A stretch of DNA of 64,000 bases from JANMMJ01 sp964543235 (GTDB taxonomy: Bacteria; Pseudomonadota; Alphaproteobacteria; Rhizobiales; Aestuariivirgaceae), in the NCBI GenBank assembly GCA_964543235.1, contig CAZIXE010000011.1, positions 15,125 to 79,124 on the forward strand. Direction: 5' to 3'. Of the stretch, positions 18,263 through 25,961 are shown piece by piece; position 1 is the first letter of the stretch, and each line of letters begins with the position of its first letter. The position numbers and the translations under genes are program-made. The notes below the pieces were generated by a model. The model had not been told where the DNA came from and did no database searches. It saw only the letters and a list, made by a program, of their open reading frames with translations.

Positions 18263-18919
18263 CTAGCCCACGGGAACGATGACGATCTCGACACGCCGGT
18301 TGAGCGCCTTGCCATCCGGAGTCGCATTGCTGGCAATCGGCCGGCTCTCACCTAGTCCCTGAACGCCGAGGCGCCCGGGGTTGACCTGCTGCGACGTCAG
18401 GTACTGGGCGACAGACCCGGCCCGGCGCTGCGACAGGTCATAGTTGTAGCTGTCGGAGCCATCGCTGTCGGTGTGGCCGTAGACATCGACTCGGGTGCGG
18501 TCGAATTCGTTGAGAACGATCGCTACCGAGTTGAGCGTGTCGTAGAACTGCGGCTTGATCTCTGAGCGGTCGGTATCGAACGTGATATTGCTCGGCATGT
18601 TGAGGATGATGTTGTCGCCCTGGCGGGTTACCGATACGCCGCTGCTTGCCAGGCGCTGCCTCAGCTTGGCTTCCTGATTGTCCATGTAGGCGCCAATACC
18701 GCCGCCGGCGAGGGCTCCGACGCCGGCACCGATCAGGGCCGCGGTTCCGGTCTTGGCCTTGGTGGTGGAGCCAACGATTGCCCCGGCTCCGGCGCCGATC
18801 AGCGCACCCGCGCCTGCCCCGACAGCCGTGTTCGAGACCTTCTGCTCTCCGGTGAATGGATCGGTTGAACAGGCGGACAGGAACACGCCGGTAGCGGCGA
18901 TCACCAGAAGTTTACGCAT
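18263..18919 (-). CDS. OmpA family outer-membrane lipoprotein (YiaD-like)
   Basis: 218-aa lipoprotein. The lipobox LSAC puts the lipidated Cys at 17. Two glycine-zipper helices follow (AVGAGAGALIGAGAGAIVG and AALIGAGVGALAGGGIGAYM). The C-terminal OmpA peptidoglycan-binding domain shows NITFDTDRSEIKP, DVYGHTDSDGS, LSQRRAGSVAQYL and NRRVEIVI. It probably links the outer membrane to peptidoglycan. A perfect CtrA-type box (18990-19004) lies 71 bp upstream, suggesting cell-cycle control. The ATG at 18919 has a GGGGA ribosome site. Confidence 0.94.
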   Translation of the reverse strand: MRKLLVIAATGVFLSACSTDPFTGEQKVSNTAVGAGAGALIGAGAGAIVGSTTKAKTGTAALIGAGVGALAGGGIGAYMDNQEAKLRQRLASSGVSVTRQGDNIILNMPSNITFDTDRSEIKPQFYDTLNSVAIVLNEFDRTRVDVYGHTDSDGSDSYNYDLSQRRAGSVAQYLTSQQVNPGRLGVQGLGESRPIASNATPDGKALNRRVEIVIVPVG

Positions 18920-18989
18920 GAGTAGTCCCCGATTGAAATGTGAACCGCGCTTGTGCGTCGCGAATTTGCGTAAACTGTGGCAGAAGCGG

Positions 18990-19004
18990 TTAATGCTCCA
19001 TTAA
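18990..19004. promoter_or_regulatory. CtrA-type box TTAA-N7-TTAA upstream of OmpA lipoprotein gene
   Basis: Exact match to the full CtrA recognition pattern: TTAA at 18990-18993, seven bases, TTAA at 19001-19004. It lies 71 bp upstream of the OmpA lipoprotein start, a normal promoter distance, and just beyond the terminator-like hairpin of the upstream gene. That CtrA binds here is inferred from the motif and the alphaproteobacterial context. Confidence 0.5.
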
Positions 19005-19010
19005 GCATAA

Positions 19011-19034
19011 GTGGCCGCCCTTTGGGACGGCCAC
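19011..19034 (-). terminator. Terminator-like hairpin after the DUF2852 gene
   Basis: GTGGCCG (19011-19017) pairs with CGGCCAC (19028-19034), and the inner CCC/GGG extends the stem around a three-base loop with one bulged base. On the minus strand it begins 25 bp after the DUF2852 stop and is followed by TTATGCTTAA, a weak U tract. Confidence 0.55.
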
Positions 19035-19058
19035 GGCAGTGCGTCAGGGAGTCCCTGC

Positions 19059-19547
19059 TCAGGCGCCGGTCGGGGCAGCCGGCATGTTGCGCTCGGCCAT
19101 GAACCGCTCGAATTCTTCCTTGTCCTTGGCGCGGCGGACCCGCTCCATGAACTCGGCAAAGGCCTTCTGGTCTTCTTCGAGCTTGCGCCGCATTTCATCG
19201 AGCTTGGCGAGTTCGGCAGCCTTGTATTCCTCGAAGGCATGGTTGCCGCTGTTGGCGCGAAGCACGTCACCCGCGTGGCTCCAGGCTTTGAAATGTTCTG
19301 ACATGGTTTTGCCTTTTCCCTTCCAAGCGGCCCACGGTACCTCGCCGTCGGCCGAACCTTTCCACAACTCGCCCTTCTTCAGCTTCCAGAAGAGGGCGAC
19401 CAGGCCGATCGGCCAGAATGCGGCAAAGCCAACCACGATCGCGCCGATCTCCCAGCCCGACCACTTGTCCTTGCCCCATGCGCATGACTTGCGGGTGCCA
19501 TGCTCGCCAGGAGCGCCCCCTTCCCATGCACCAGCTGCACTTTGCAT
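19059..19547 (-). CDS. DUF2852 domain-containing membrane protein
   Basis: 162-aa protein with one clear transmembrane helix (GWEIGAIVVGFAAFWPIGLVALFWKLK) and a long charged C-terminal helix rich in Glu, Lys and Arg (FEEYKAAELAKLDEMRRKLEEDQKAFAEFMERVRRAKDKEEFERFM), probably a coiled coil. This is the DUF2852 pattern, a family of unknown function common in alphaproteobacteria. Start: the ATG at 19547 is preceded by GGAGGTGCGTG, an almost ideal ribosome site; an upstream in-frame codon at 19577 lacks one. It is followed by a terminator-like hairpin, so it is likely transcribed alone. Confidence 0.86.
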   Translation of the reverse strand: MQSAAGAWEGGAPGEHGTRKSCAWGKDKWSGWEIGAIVVGFAAFWPIGLVALFWKLKKGELWKGSADGEVPWAAWKGKGKTMSEHFKAWSHAGDVLRANSGNHAFEEYKAAELAKLDEMRRKLEEDQKAFAEFMERVRRAKDKEEFERFMAERNMPAAPTGA

Positions 19548-19603
19548 CACGCACCTCCATGTTAATGTGACGAACATTCACATGGTTGGAGCGGCGGCGC
19601 TCT

Positions 19604-20239
19604 TCAAGACCCCTTCGACCGATTTTCCCGCGGATGCAGACCGGCATCCTTCAGGAAGGCATCAACGGCGGTCCGCGACAGTTCCCCGGCATCCATGACG
19701 CTGACGGCCCCCGCGGCGATCAGGCCGGCCATGCCGTGGCTGAAGGCCCAGATCTTGAGCGCCAGGGCCCGGCTCTCGCCCTCGCCGGCCCCCAGCCGGC
19801 GCACGGCTCCCTGCAGTGCCCCGAAGGCCCGCGCCCCGGCTTCGGCCACCGGTGCGCCAACCTGCGGCAGGCCTGAGGAAAACATGGCCTGATAGAGGCC
19901 CGGCTCGTCGAGGGCGAAGCCGTAATAGGCGGGGCCCATCCGGCACAGCGCCTCATAGGGGTCGGCGACACCGGCAACGCTGGTCTCCAGGCGCTCGCGC
20001 AGCAGCCGGAAGCCCTCCTCGGCGGTGGCCTCTATGAGGGCATTGCGGTCACGGAAATGCCGGTAGGGTGCGCTGGCGCTGACGCCGGCCTCCCGGGAGG
20101 CCTCATTGAGAGTGAATCCCAGGGGGCCGTGCTCGGCGATGAGTTTGCGGGCGGCAGCAATTAGGGCCTCTTTGAGGTTGCCATGATGATAGCCCGGGCG
20201 GCGGAAATGCTGATGGTGCCGCGGGTCCTTCCAGCTCAT
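19604..20239 (-). CDS. TetR family transcriptional regulator
   Basis: 211-aa repressor-type regulator. The N-terminal helix-turn-helix spans about residues 20-65 (LIAAARKLIAEHGPLGFTLN then EASREAGVSASAPYRHF). The C-terminal ligand domain resembles the WHG-type TetR_C domain, with PAYYGFALDEPGLYQAMF and KIWAFSHGMAGLIAAG. The ligand and targets are unknown. No divergent partner gene is present; neighbours on both sides are on the same strand (DUF2852 and dksA). Confidence 0.9.
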   Translation of the reverse strand: MSWKDPRHHQHFRRPGYHHGNLKEALIAAARKLIAEHGPLGFTLNEASREAGVSASAPYRHFRDRNALIEATAEEGFRLLRERLETSVAGVADPYEALCRMGPAYYGFALDEPGLYQAMFSSGLPQVGAPVAEAGARAFGALQGAVRRLGAGEGESRALALKIWAFSHGMAGLIAAGAVSVMDAGELSRTAVDAFLKDAGLHPRENRSKGS

Positions 20240-20272
20240 GGGTGCGGCAGCCCTTCGGCGCTGGGGCGGGTG

Positions 20273-20689
20273 CTAGTCGTCGCGGTAGACGCGCTCGCGG
20301 CGCTCGTGCCGCTCCTGCGCCTCGATGGAAAGCGTGGCGATGGGCCGGGCATCGAGCCGGCGCAGCGAGATCGGCTCACCGGTCTCCTCGCAGAAACCGT
20401 AGGAGCCATCGTCGATCCGCTTCAGGGCGGCGTCGATCTTGGCGATCAGCTTCCGCTGCCGGTCGCGGGTGCGCAGTTCCAGCGAGCGATCGGTCTCGGT
20501 CGAGGCCCGGTCGGCAATATCGGGAAGTATATTGTTCTCGTCCTGCAGGTGATTGAGGGTTTCCCGGCTCTCCCGCAGGATATCCTCCTTCCAGGCCAGC
20601 AACTTCTGCCGGAAGTACTCACGCTGCCGTTCATTCATGAACGGCTCGTCTTCGCTGGGTGTGTAGTCTTCTTCGACTTCAATCGCCAT
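20273..20689 (-). CDS. dksA: RNA polymerase-binding transcription factor DksA
   Basis: 138-aa DksA-type factor that enters the RNA polymerase secondary channel and works with ppGpp. The coiled-coil hairpin is seen at about residues 20-95, with the tip Asp in LPDIADRASTETDRS (the D-x-x-D-x-A pattern). The C-terminal globule is YGFCEETGEPISLRRLDARPIATLSIEAQERHE. Only the first of the four zinc-ligand cysteines remains, so it is a low-cysteine DksA, as is usual in many alphaproteobacteria. A good promoter candidate (TTGTCG-N17-TATAAG) lies about 55 bp upstream. The gene is monocistronic or leads into the TetR gene. Confidence 0.95.
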   Translation of the reverse strand: MAIEVEEDYTPSEDEPFMNERQREYFRQKLLAWKEDILRESRETLNHLQDENNILPDIADRASTETDRSLELRTRDRQRKLIAKIDAALKRIDDGSYGFCEETGEPISLRRLDARPIATLSIEAQERHERRERVYRDD

Positions 20690-20742
20690 GAAAGACCTTC
20701 CCTAAAGTGAAAGGAGCAAAACCCCTTCTCTTGTGGAGCGGG

Positions 20743-20771
20743 CTTATAGCTGGCCGCATTTGCTTCGACAA
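20743..20771 (-). promoter_or_regulatory. Probable sigma-70-type promoter of dksA
   Basis: On the minus strand TTGTCG (20771-20766) and TATAAG (20748-20743) are separated by exactly 17 bp. They lie in the 95-bp gap between scpB and dksA, giving a leader of roughly 45 nt. Confidence 0.5.
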
Positions 20772-20784
20772 TAGCCGATGTCGT

Positions 20785-21558
20785 TTAAGGCTTCGTTTCA
20801 GACGGTTCTTCGGACGGGGCCTCAGCCGGCTCTTCGGGAAGGTCCATGTCGAGCGGCATCTGCGTCTCGGTGCCGTCGAGCGGGTCTTCGTCGTCGCGGA
20901 GCAGATCGTCGGATTTCGGCATGGGTATGACGAAATCAGCCGGCACGCTGCTGTCCAGCAGGCCGGCTGCCTTGAGTTCGGCAACGCCGGGGAGATCGGC
21001 AGGACTGGCGAGGCCGAAATGCACCAGGAATGCCTCGGTCGTCCCGTAAGTGACCGGCCGGCCCGGCGTCTTGCGCCGGCCGCGCATCCTTACCCAGCCG
21101 ATGTCCACCAGCTGGTCGAGCGTTCCCCGGGAGATGGCTACGCCACGGATGTCCTCGATCTCGGCCCGGGTCACCGGCTGGTGGTAAGCAACGATCGCCA
21201 ATGTCTCCAAGGCGGCGCGAGACAACTTTCGCTGTTCCTGGTGCTCGCGGCGCAGCAGGAAGCTCAGGTCCTCGGCAGTCCGCAGCATCCACTTGCCCGC
21301 CACTTCGACGATGTTGACACCGCGGTGGGCATAGTTGGCCTGGAGGTCGCGCAGCAGAGCAGCCGCATCGGCGCCTTCCGGGAGATGCCGGGCGATGTCG
21401 GCGAGCGCCAGCGGCCCGTCGGCAGCGAACAGGATCGCCTCCATGATCCGCAGGCTCTGATCGCGGTTGGCGCGCGGGTGCGGTGTCACGTTGGCCGCCA
21501 CATCGGCCACGCTCTCTTCGGGGCCCCCGTCCGGCATTTCCAGTGCAACATTTCCCAT
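20785..21558 (-). CDS. scpB: Segregation and condensation protein B
   Basis: 257-aa kleisin-associated winged-helix protein, partner of ScpA and SMC in chromosome condensation. Two winged-helix units are visible: LRIMEAILFAADGPLALADIARHLP (about 36-60), and the highly conserved LSRAALETLAIVAYHQPVTRAEIEDIRGV with GWVRMRGRRKTPGRPVTYGTT. The long acidic C-terminal tail (DLPEEPAEAPSEEPSE) is typical of alphaproteobacterial ScpB. The ATG at 21558 is 15 bp after scpA. Confidence 0.95.
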   Translation of the reverse strand: MGNVALEMPDGGPEESVADVAANVTPHPRANRDQSLRIMEAILFAADGPLALADIARHLPEGADAAALLRDLQANYAHRGVNIVEVAGKWMLRTAEDLSFLLRREHQEQRKLSRAALETLAIVAYHQPVTRAEIEDIRGVAISRGTLDQLVDIGWVRMRGRRKTPGRPVTYGTTEAFLVHFGLASPADLPGVAELKAAGLLDSSVPADFVIPMPKSDDLLRDDEDPLDGTETQMPLDMDLPEEPAEAPSEEPSETKP

Positions 21559-21573
21559 TCTATCACCGTGTGC

Positions 21574-22392
21574 TTAGGCGGCCGGCTTGCGGCGCATGTA
21601 AATCGGTTCAAACGCCGCCGCCTGGCGGATTTCAACCGTCCCCTCACGCGCCAGTTCCAGCGTGGCGGTGAAACTCGACGCAAGTACCGACGGCCGGAGC
21701 CGTGGTTCCTGCAGGTAGTGTACGAGCCAGCGGTCGAGCGCGTCCCACTCATCCATCCGGCCGATGAGCCGCTCCAGCGCGGCGCGTGCCTCCTTGATCG
21801 ACCACACCGGCTGGCGCCTGACCGTGTAGCTCTGGTGGCGCACCCGCTTCTGCCGCCGCTCCGCATAGGCTTTCAAAAGGTCAACCAGCGTGTCGCCGTG
21901 GATGCGGGTCGTTTCGACCACCAGCGGCTCCGGCGCACCACGGGCGAAGACATCGCGCCCCAGCCGGTTGCGCGCCATGAGCTGGGCGGCCGCCTCGCGC
22001 ATTGCCTGCAGCCGCTGCAGGCGGAAGGCGAGAAGCTGCGCCATGTCCTCGGCCGGGGTTTCCTCGCTGCCTGGCAGGGCCGGGAGCAGCAGGCGCGACT
22101 TGAGATAGGCAAGCCAGGCAGCCATCACCAGATAATCGGCGGCCAGTTCGAGGCGGCGGATGCGCGCTGCCTCGATGAAGGTCAGATACTGCTCGGCCAG
22201 CGCCAAGATCGAAATCTGTGCGAGGTCAACTTTTTGCGCGCGCGCCAGTTCCAGCAGCAGATCGAGCGGTCCCTCGAAGCCCTGCACATCGACGATAAGC
22301 GTCTCGGCAGCCGCATCCGCGCCGGGAGCGGTGCGCACCGGGCCCTGGCCATCCGGCCAGGTCGCTTCCGCGCTGGTGTTGTCGTGGGTCAA
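21574..22392 (-). CDS. scpA: Segregation and condensation protein A
   Basis: Kleisin of 272 aa that bridges the SMC heads. Diagnostic blocks are FEGPLDLLLELARAQKVDLAQ (about 39-59), then IRRLELAADYLVMAAWLAYLKSRLLLP, and the C-terminal TATLELAREGTVEIRQAAAF. The start is a TTG at 22392. It is credible because AGGAG lies five bases upstream, and no ATG or GTG in the same frame gives a better N-terminus. It is followed directly by scpB and preceded by kdsA on the same strand. Confidence 0.94.
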   Translation of the reverse strand: MTHDNTSAEATWPDGQGPVRTAPGADAAAETLIVDVQGFEGPLDLLLELARAQKVDLAQISILALAEQYLTFIEAARIRRLELAADYLVMAAWLAYLKSRLLLPALPGSEETPAEDMAQLLAFRLQRLQAMREAAAQLMARNRLGRDVFARGAPEPLVVETTRIHGDTLVDLLKAYAERRQKRVRHQSYTVRRQPVWSIKEARAALERLIGRMDEWDALDRWLVHYLQEPRLRPSVLASSFTATLELAREGTVEIRQAAAFEPIYMRRKPAA

Positions 22393-22501
22393 ACTGTCTC
22401 CTCGCTACGCCCGCCCTTTGTCCGGATTGCGGCGTGATTCGTCGCGCTGCTTGCGCAATTTATCCCCAAATATTGCCAGCCGCGAGAGTCCCCGCCCGGT
22501 C

Positions 22502-23347
22502 TCAGGCGGCCTCAGCCAATTGCGCCTTGGTCAGCCGGTCGAGGTCGACAAGCTGTCGCGCCAGCGCCTCAAAGCGGGCCAGCGGCACCATATTCGGGCC
22601 GTCGGATGGGGCATTGTCCGGATCCTGGTGGGTCTCGATGAAGACGCCGGCGACGCCAACGGCCACGGCGGCCCGGGCCAGCACCGGCACCATCCGCCGG
22701 TCGCCGCCCGAGGCGGTGCCCTGGCCACCCGGCTGCTGCACCGAATGGGTGGCATCGAAGATGACCGGACAGCCGGTTTCGGCCATGATCGGCAATGACC
22801 GCATGTCGGACACCAGCGTGTTGTAGCCGAAACTTGCGCCGCGTTCGGTCAGCAGGATGTTGGGATTGCCGCTGTCGGCGATCTTGGCCGCGACGTTCGG
22901 CATGTCCCAGGGCGCCAGGAACTGGCCCTTCTTCACGTTGACGGTCTTGCCGGTCCGCGCCGCCGCGATCAGCAGGTCGGTCTGGCGGCACAGGAAGGCC
23001 GGGATTTGCAGGATGTCGACGACGTCCGCCAGCATCGTGCATTGCTGCGCCTCGTGCACGTCGGTGAGGATCGGTATGCCGAGTTCCCTGCGCAGGCCGG
23101 CAAAGACCGGCAGAGCGGCGTCGAGGCCAAGTCCGCGACGGCCGCTCAGGCTGGTGCGGTTCGCCTTGTCGAATGAGGTCTTGTAAACAAATCCGACGCC
23201 CAGCCGGTTGCAGATGTCCTTGAGGGCCACGGCCATCATGAACGCGTGCTCGCGCGACTCAAGCTGGCACGGCCCGGCGATGAAAGCCAGCGGCAGACGA
23301 TTGCCGAACCTCACGCCATTCACGTCAACGGTTGGATTGATCTTCAT
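22502..23347 (-). CDS. kdsA: 3-deoxy-8-phosphooctulonate (KDO-8-P) synthase
   Basis: 281-aa aldol-type synthase that condenses PEP with arabinose-5-phosphate to KDO-8-phosphate for lipopolysaccharide. Conserved segments are FIAGPCQLESREHAF, VYKTSFDKANRTS, ILTDVHEAQQC, VNVKKGQFLAPWDMPN and IFDATHSVQQPGG. The N-terminal MKINPTVDVNGVRFGN decides the start at 23347; the frame opens 81 bases earlier without conservation. A perfect 10-bp inverted repeat lies about 107-142 bp upstream. In many alphaproteobacteria kdsA follows pyrG; here an MscS-type channel gene is inserted between them. Confidence 0.95.
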   Translation of the reverse strand: MKINPTVDVNGVRFGNRLPLAFIAGPCQLESREHAFMMAVALKDICNRLGVGFVYKTSFDKANRTSLSGRRGLGLDAALPVFAGLRRELGIPILTDVHEAQQCTMLADVVDILQIPAFLCRQTDLLIAAARTGKTVNVKKGQFLAPWDMPNVAAKIADSGNPNILLTERGASFGYNTLVSDMRSLPIMAETGCPVIFDATHSVQQPGGQGTASGGDRRMVPVLARAAVAVGVAGVFIETHQDPDNAPSDGPNMVPLARFEALARQLVDLDRLTKAQLAEAA

Positions 23348-23453
23348 CACCAAGCACCATACGCGTTCCGCCATCCATGACCGGCCGCCGCTGCGCCGGA
23401 AGGTCTGGCAGAACGTCTCGCAAATCATTCAATGCTGCGTCCATAGCGCGCTT

Positions 23454-23489
23454 AATGGGCCGTCGGCAAAATGAATGCAACGGCCCATT
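23454..23489. repeat. 10-bp perfect inverted repeat upstream of kdsA
   Basis: AATGGGCCGT (23454-23463) and ACGGCCCATT (23480-23489) are exact reverse complements separated by 16 bp. They sit in the 241-bp gap between the MscS-type gene stop and the kdsA start. The repeat could be a stem-loop terminator of the upstream gene or a protein-binding site. The rest of that gap shows no convincing gene. Confidence 0.5.
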
Positions 23490-23588
23490 CAGGCCGGGCC
23501 AGTTCCTTCGGTTGCAGTTAGTGGCGAAAGTCAGCGTTGAACTTATCGGTGCCATATCAGCCGGCTAGACGAAAGTCTGTGACTTATA

Positions 23589-25958
23589 TCACCCCTTGTG
23601 CCGTCTTCTCCGGCCTTCTAACTCCACGACCGGTATGCGGATGCCCTTCTCCTTAAAGGCCTTGTCGACGGCGATGCGGATCTCGCTGGCGACGAAAACG
23701 GCCTCAAACACATCGCCGACATGGGCCTTCAGATCGAAGTTCATGCCGAGTTCGCCGAAACCGATGAACAGGGCGGTGGCCGGGGGATGGCTCAGCACGG
23801 CGCGATGGGCATTGGCGATTTCGGTCAGGAGCCTGCAGATTTCGGCCGGGTCGTTCCCATACTCAACGGTCACCATAACCGAGAACCGTCCGGCCGCGTC
23901 GCCATAGGTCCAGTTGCGCACCGGTTCGGTGATCAGCAGGGAATTGGGAATGATGATGGTGCTGCGGTCAAAGGCTTCAATAGTTGTCGAGCGGACATTG
24001 ATGCGCTTGACGATGCCATCGCCCGCCGAAAGCGAGATCCAGTCGCCCGCCCGGATCGGCCGCTCGGCCAGGAGGATAAGGCCGGACACGAAGTTGTTGA
24101 CGATCGATTGCAAACCGAAACCGATGCCGACGCCCAGGGCGCCGGCAATGATGGCGAGGTTGGAGAAGTCGAGCCCTGCTGCGGTCAGCGCGAAGGCCCC
24201 GGCCAGGATGTAGCCGGCATAGCTCGCACCTGTGGAGATCGAGTCGCGCACACCCTTGTCGAGCTGTGTGTTGGCGAGCACCCGGGAATCGAGCCAGCGG
24301 ATCAGGAACCGCGTCAGGGCGATGCCGCCCGCGGCGATCAGCACGACCAGAATGACCGACCATAGGGATACGGTCACATTGCCAACGCTGAAGCCGAATA
24401 CGGCCGTGTTGAACAGTGAGCGGAAGTCCACCCAGGTCACGGTCCACTGCAGGAACAGGAGCGGCAGGCCGACAATCACCAGCAGCAGGTCGACCAGCGT
24501 TCTGAAGAACAGGCCGAGCCGGGCAATGCCGCGTTCGCTGAAACCGCCGACCCGGCGCAGGAAGCGCCCGAACGGCGTCGCCGGGTCGACGCTGGCGGCA
24601 ACAGCTGCATCGGAGAGATGGCGCAGCAGGAGCAGCAACAGGACCAGCACTGACGTGTCGAACAGCTGGTGTACGACATAGCTTGCGAATGCGACATATC
24701 CCAGCAGCAATGCCAGCGCCGACACCGCCAGCAGCAGCCACGCGAAGGGCTTGAGCGCTGCCATCCAGCCGAAATAGGACACTCTCGCCTCGCCGGCCGG
24801 CCGCTCTTCCCGGCCGCGCAAAGAAACGAGCATGAGGGCCTGCAACACAAGCATTGCTGCGGCCGAAATGGCCGATTGTCCGATGGTGTTCGAGACCGGC
24901 AGGTAAAGCCTGTCGGTAAGCGTCAGAAGGCCGCTGGTCAGTGCCGACACGGTGGCCGCCGCCGTGAACAGAAGCGGGAAGCGCGCGGCGGCGGCATCAT
25001 CGATGTCAATGAGGCGCCAAGTGGGGTCGCGCGGCGCACACAGCCGCCTCACCAGGACCGCCAGCACGACGATCTTGACGATCACCCCGCCCAGCACTGC
25101 AAATACGAGATGCAGCCGAGCCGTGACGAGATTGCTGACATCGAGTGCGAGCAGAACGAGAAACTCGCTCGCCAGGACGAACACGGCCACCAGCAGCACT
25201 GCCCGGACGACGCGCCACAGGCGGTCGATCTCGTGCGGTGGCCGGCCGGCAAACAGCTCCGGGTCGTCCCATCGCTGCAGGCGGCGATTCAACAGGAGAT
25301 AGACTCCATAAAGTGCGCCGAATCCCGTGGGGATGATGATCAGCCCGCCAAAACTGCCTTCGGCGGCGACTTCACTCCACCAGTTGGCGAACAGCGTGCC
25401 GAGACGCTGCCAGAGCTGACCGGCGCCAACCGCCGTGTCGTACCAAAGCGTCGGATTGAGAATGGACCGGCTGCCGGTGAAGATTCGCGCAAAGAACAGA
25501 TCGCGCTGCAGCGAAGCGGCACGGCCGGACGCCTGCTCGGCCTCGACTGCAATCACTTCCAGCTGTTTCCTGGCCGCCTGGAGCCGCCCCAGCGCCGTAT
25601 GCAGTGCGGCACGCTGTTCGGCGATGGCCGGCGCCTCCGCCTCCGATTGGTCGGGGGGTGCGCCAAGCCGGTCAATCTGCTGGGTGATGTTGCTGATGGG
25701 ATCGGCAAGCCGCAATGCCTCCTGCAGGGCTCGGGCCCGTGCGTCCTCGAGGAGCCTCCGGTCGTCGGTCAGCTGCTGGTCGGTCACAGCCGGATTGCGC
25801 AGGTCATTGTCGATGCGCTGCAGGTCGGCGCGCAGAGACTGGATCAAGCGTTCGGAAGCGCCGGCGAAGTCCTGCGCCCGGACCTCGCCGGGCAGCAATA
25901 GGGGCAACAGCAGGAGCAGGCAAATCAGGCGAAGGCTATGGGCGATCCGTTCCGCCAA
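23589..25958 (-). CDS. Large MscS-type mechanosensitive channel with DUF3772-like N-terminus
   Basis: 789-aa inner-membrane channel. The N-terminal signal peptide (LRLICLLLLLPLLLPGEVRA) precedes a periplasmic coiled region of about 150 residues rich in Asp, Gln and Arg, then roughly ten membrane helices. The MscS pore and beta domain come near the C-terminus, with the hallmark GIGFGLQSIVNNFVSGLILL and ERPIRAGDWISL. The architecture resembles the large MscK/DUF3772 subgroup. It presumably releases solutes on hypo-osmotic shock. The start is a TTG at 25958, three bases beyond the pyrG stop. No in-frame ATG or GTG fits, so the start is uncertain. Confidence 0.88.
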   Translation of the reverse strand: MAERIAHSLRLICLLLLLPLLLPGEVRAQDFAGASERLIQSLRADLQRIDNDLRNPAVTDQQLTDDRRLLEDARARALQEALRLADPISNITQQIDRLGAPPDQSEAEAPAIAEQRAALHTALGRLQAARKQLEVIAVEAEQASGRAASLQRDLFFARIFTGSRSILNPTLWYDTAVGAGQLWQRLGTLFANWWSEVAAEGSFGGLIIIPTGFGALYGVYLLLNRRLQRWDDPELFAGRPPHEIDRLWRVVRAVLLVAVFVLASEFLVLLALDVSNLVTARLHLVFAVLGGVIVKIVVLAVLVRRLCAPRDPTWRLIDIDDAAAARFPLLFTAAATVSALTSGLLTLTDRLYLPVSNTIGQSAISAAAMLVLQALMLVSLRGREERPAGEARVSYFGWMAALKPFAWLLLAVSALALLLGYVAFASYVVHQLFDTSVLVLLLLLLRHLSDAAVAASVDPATPFGRFLRRVGGFSERGIARLGLFFRTLVDLLLVIVGLPLLFLQWTVTWVDFRSLFNTAVFGFSVGNVTVSLWSVILVVLIAAGGIALTRFLIRWLDSRVLANTQLDKGVRDSISTGASYAGYILAGAFALTAAGLDFSNLAIIAGALGVGIGFGLQSIVNNFVSGLILLAERPIRAGDWISLSAGDGIVKRINVRSTTIEAFDRSTIIIPNSLLITEPVRNWTYGDAAGRFSVMVTVEYGNDPAEICRLLTEIANAHRAVLSHPPATALFIGFGELGMNFDLKAHVGDVFEAVFVASEIRIAVDKAFKEKGIRIPVVELEGRRRRHKG

Positions 25959-25961
25959 TGC

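Noticed and set aside
20707..22437. Long open frame on the plus strand opposite scpA and scpB
   Set aside because: It mirrors two well-conserved genes on the other strand. High GC content keeps the antisense frame free of stops, and the product has no recognisable domain.
23325..23444. Short minus-strand frame just upstream of and overlapping the kdsA start (39 aa)
   Set aside because: No ribosome site, weak codon preference and no known homologue pattern. The region is better read as the kdsA upstream regulatory gap.
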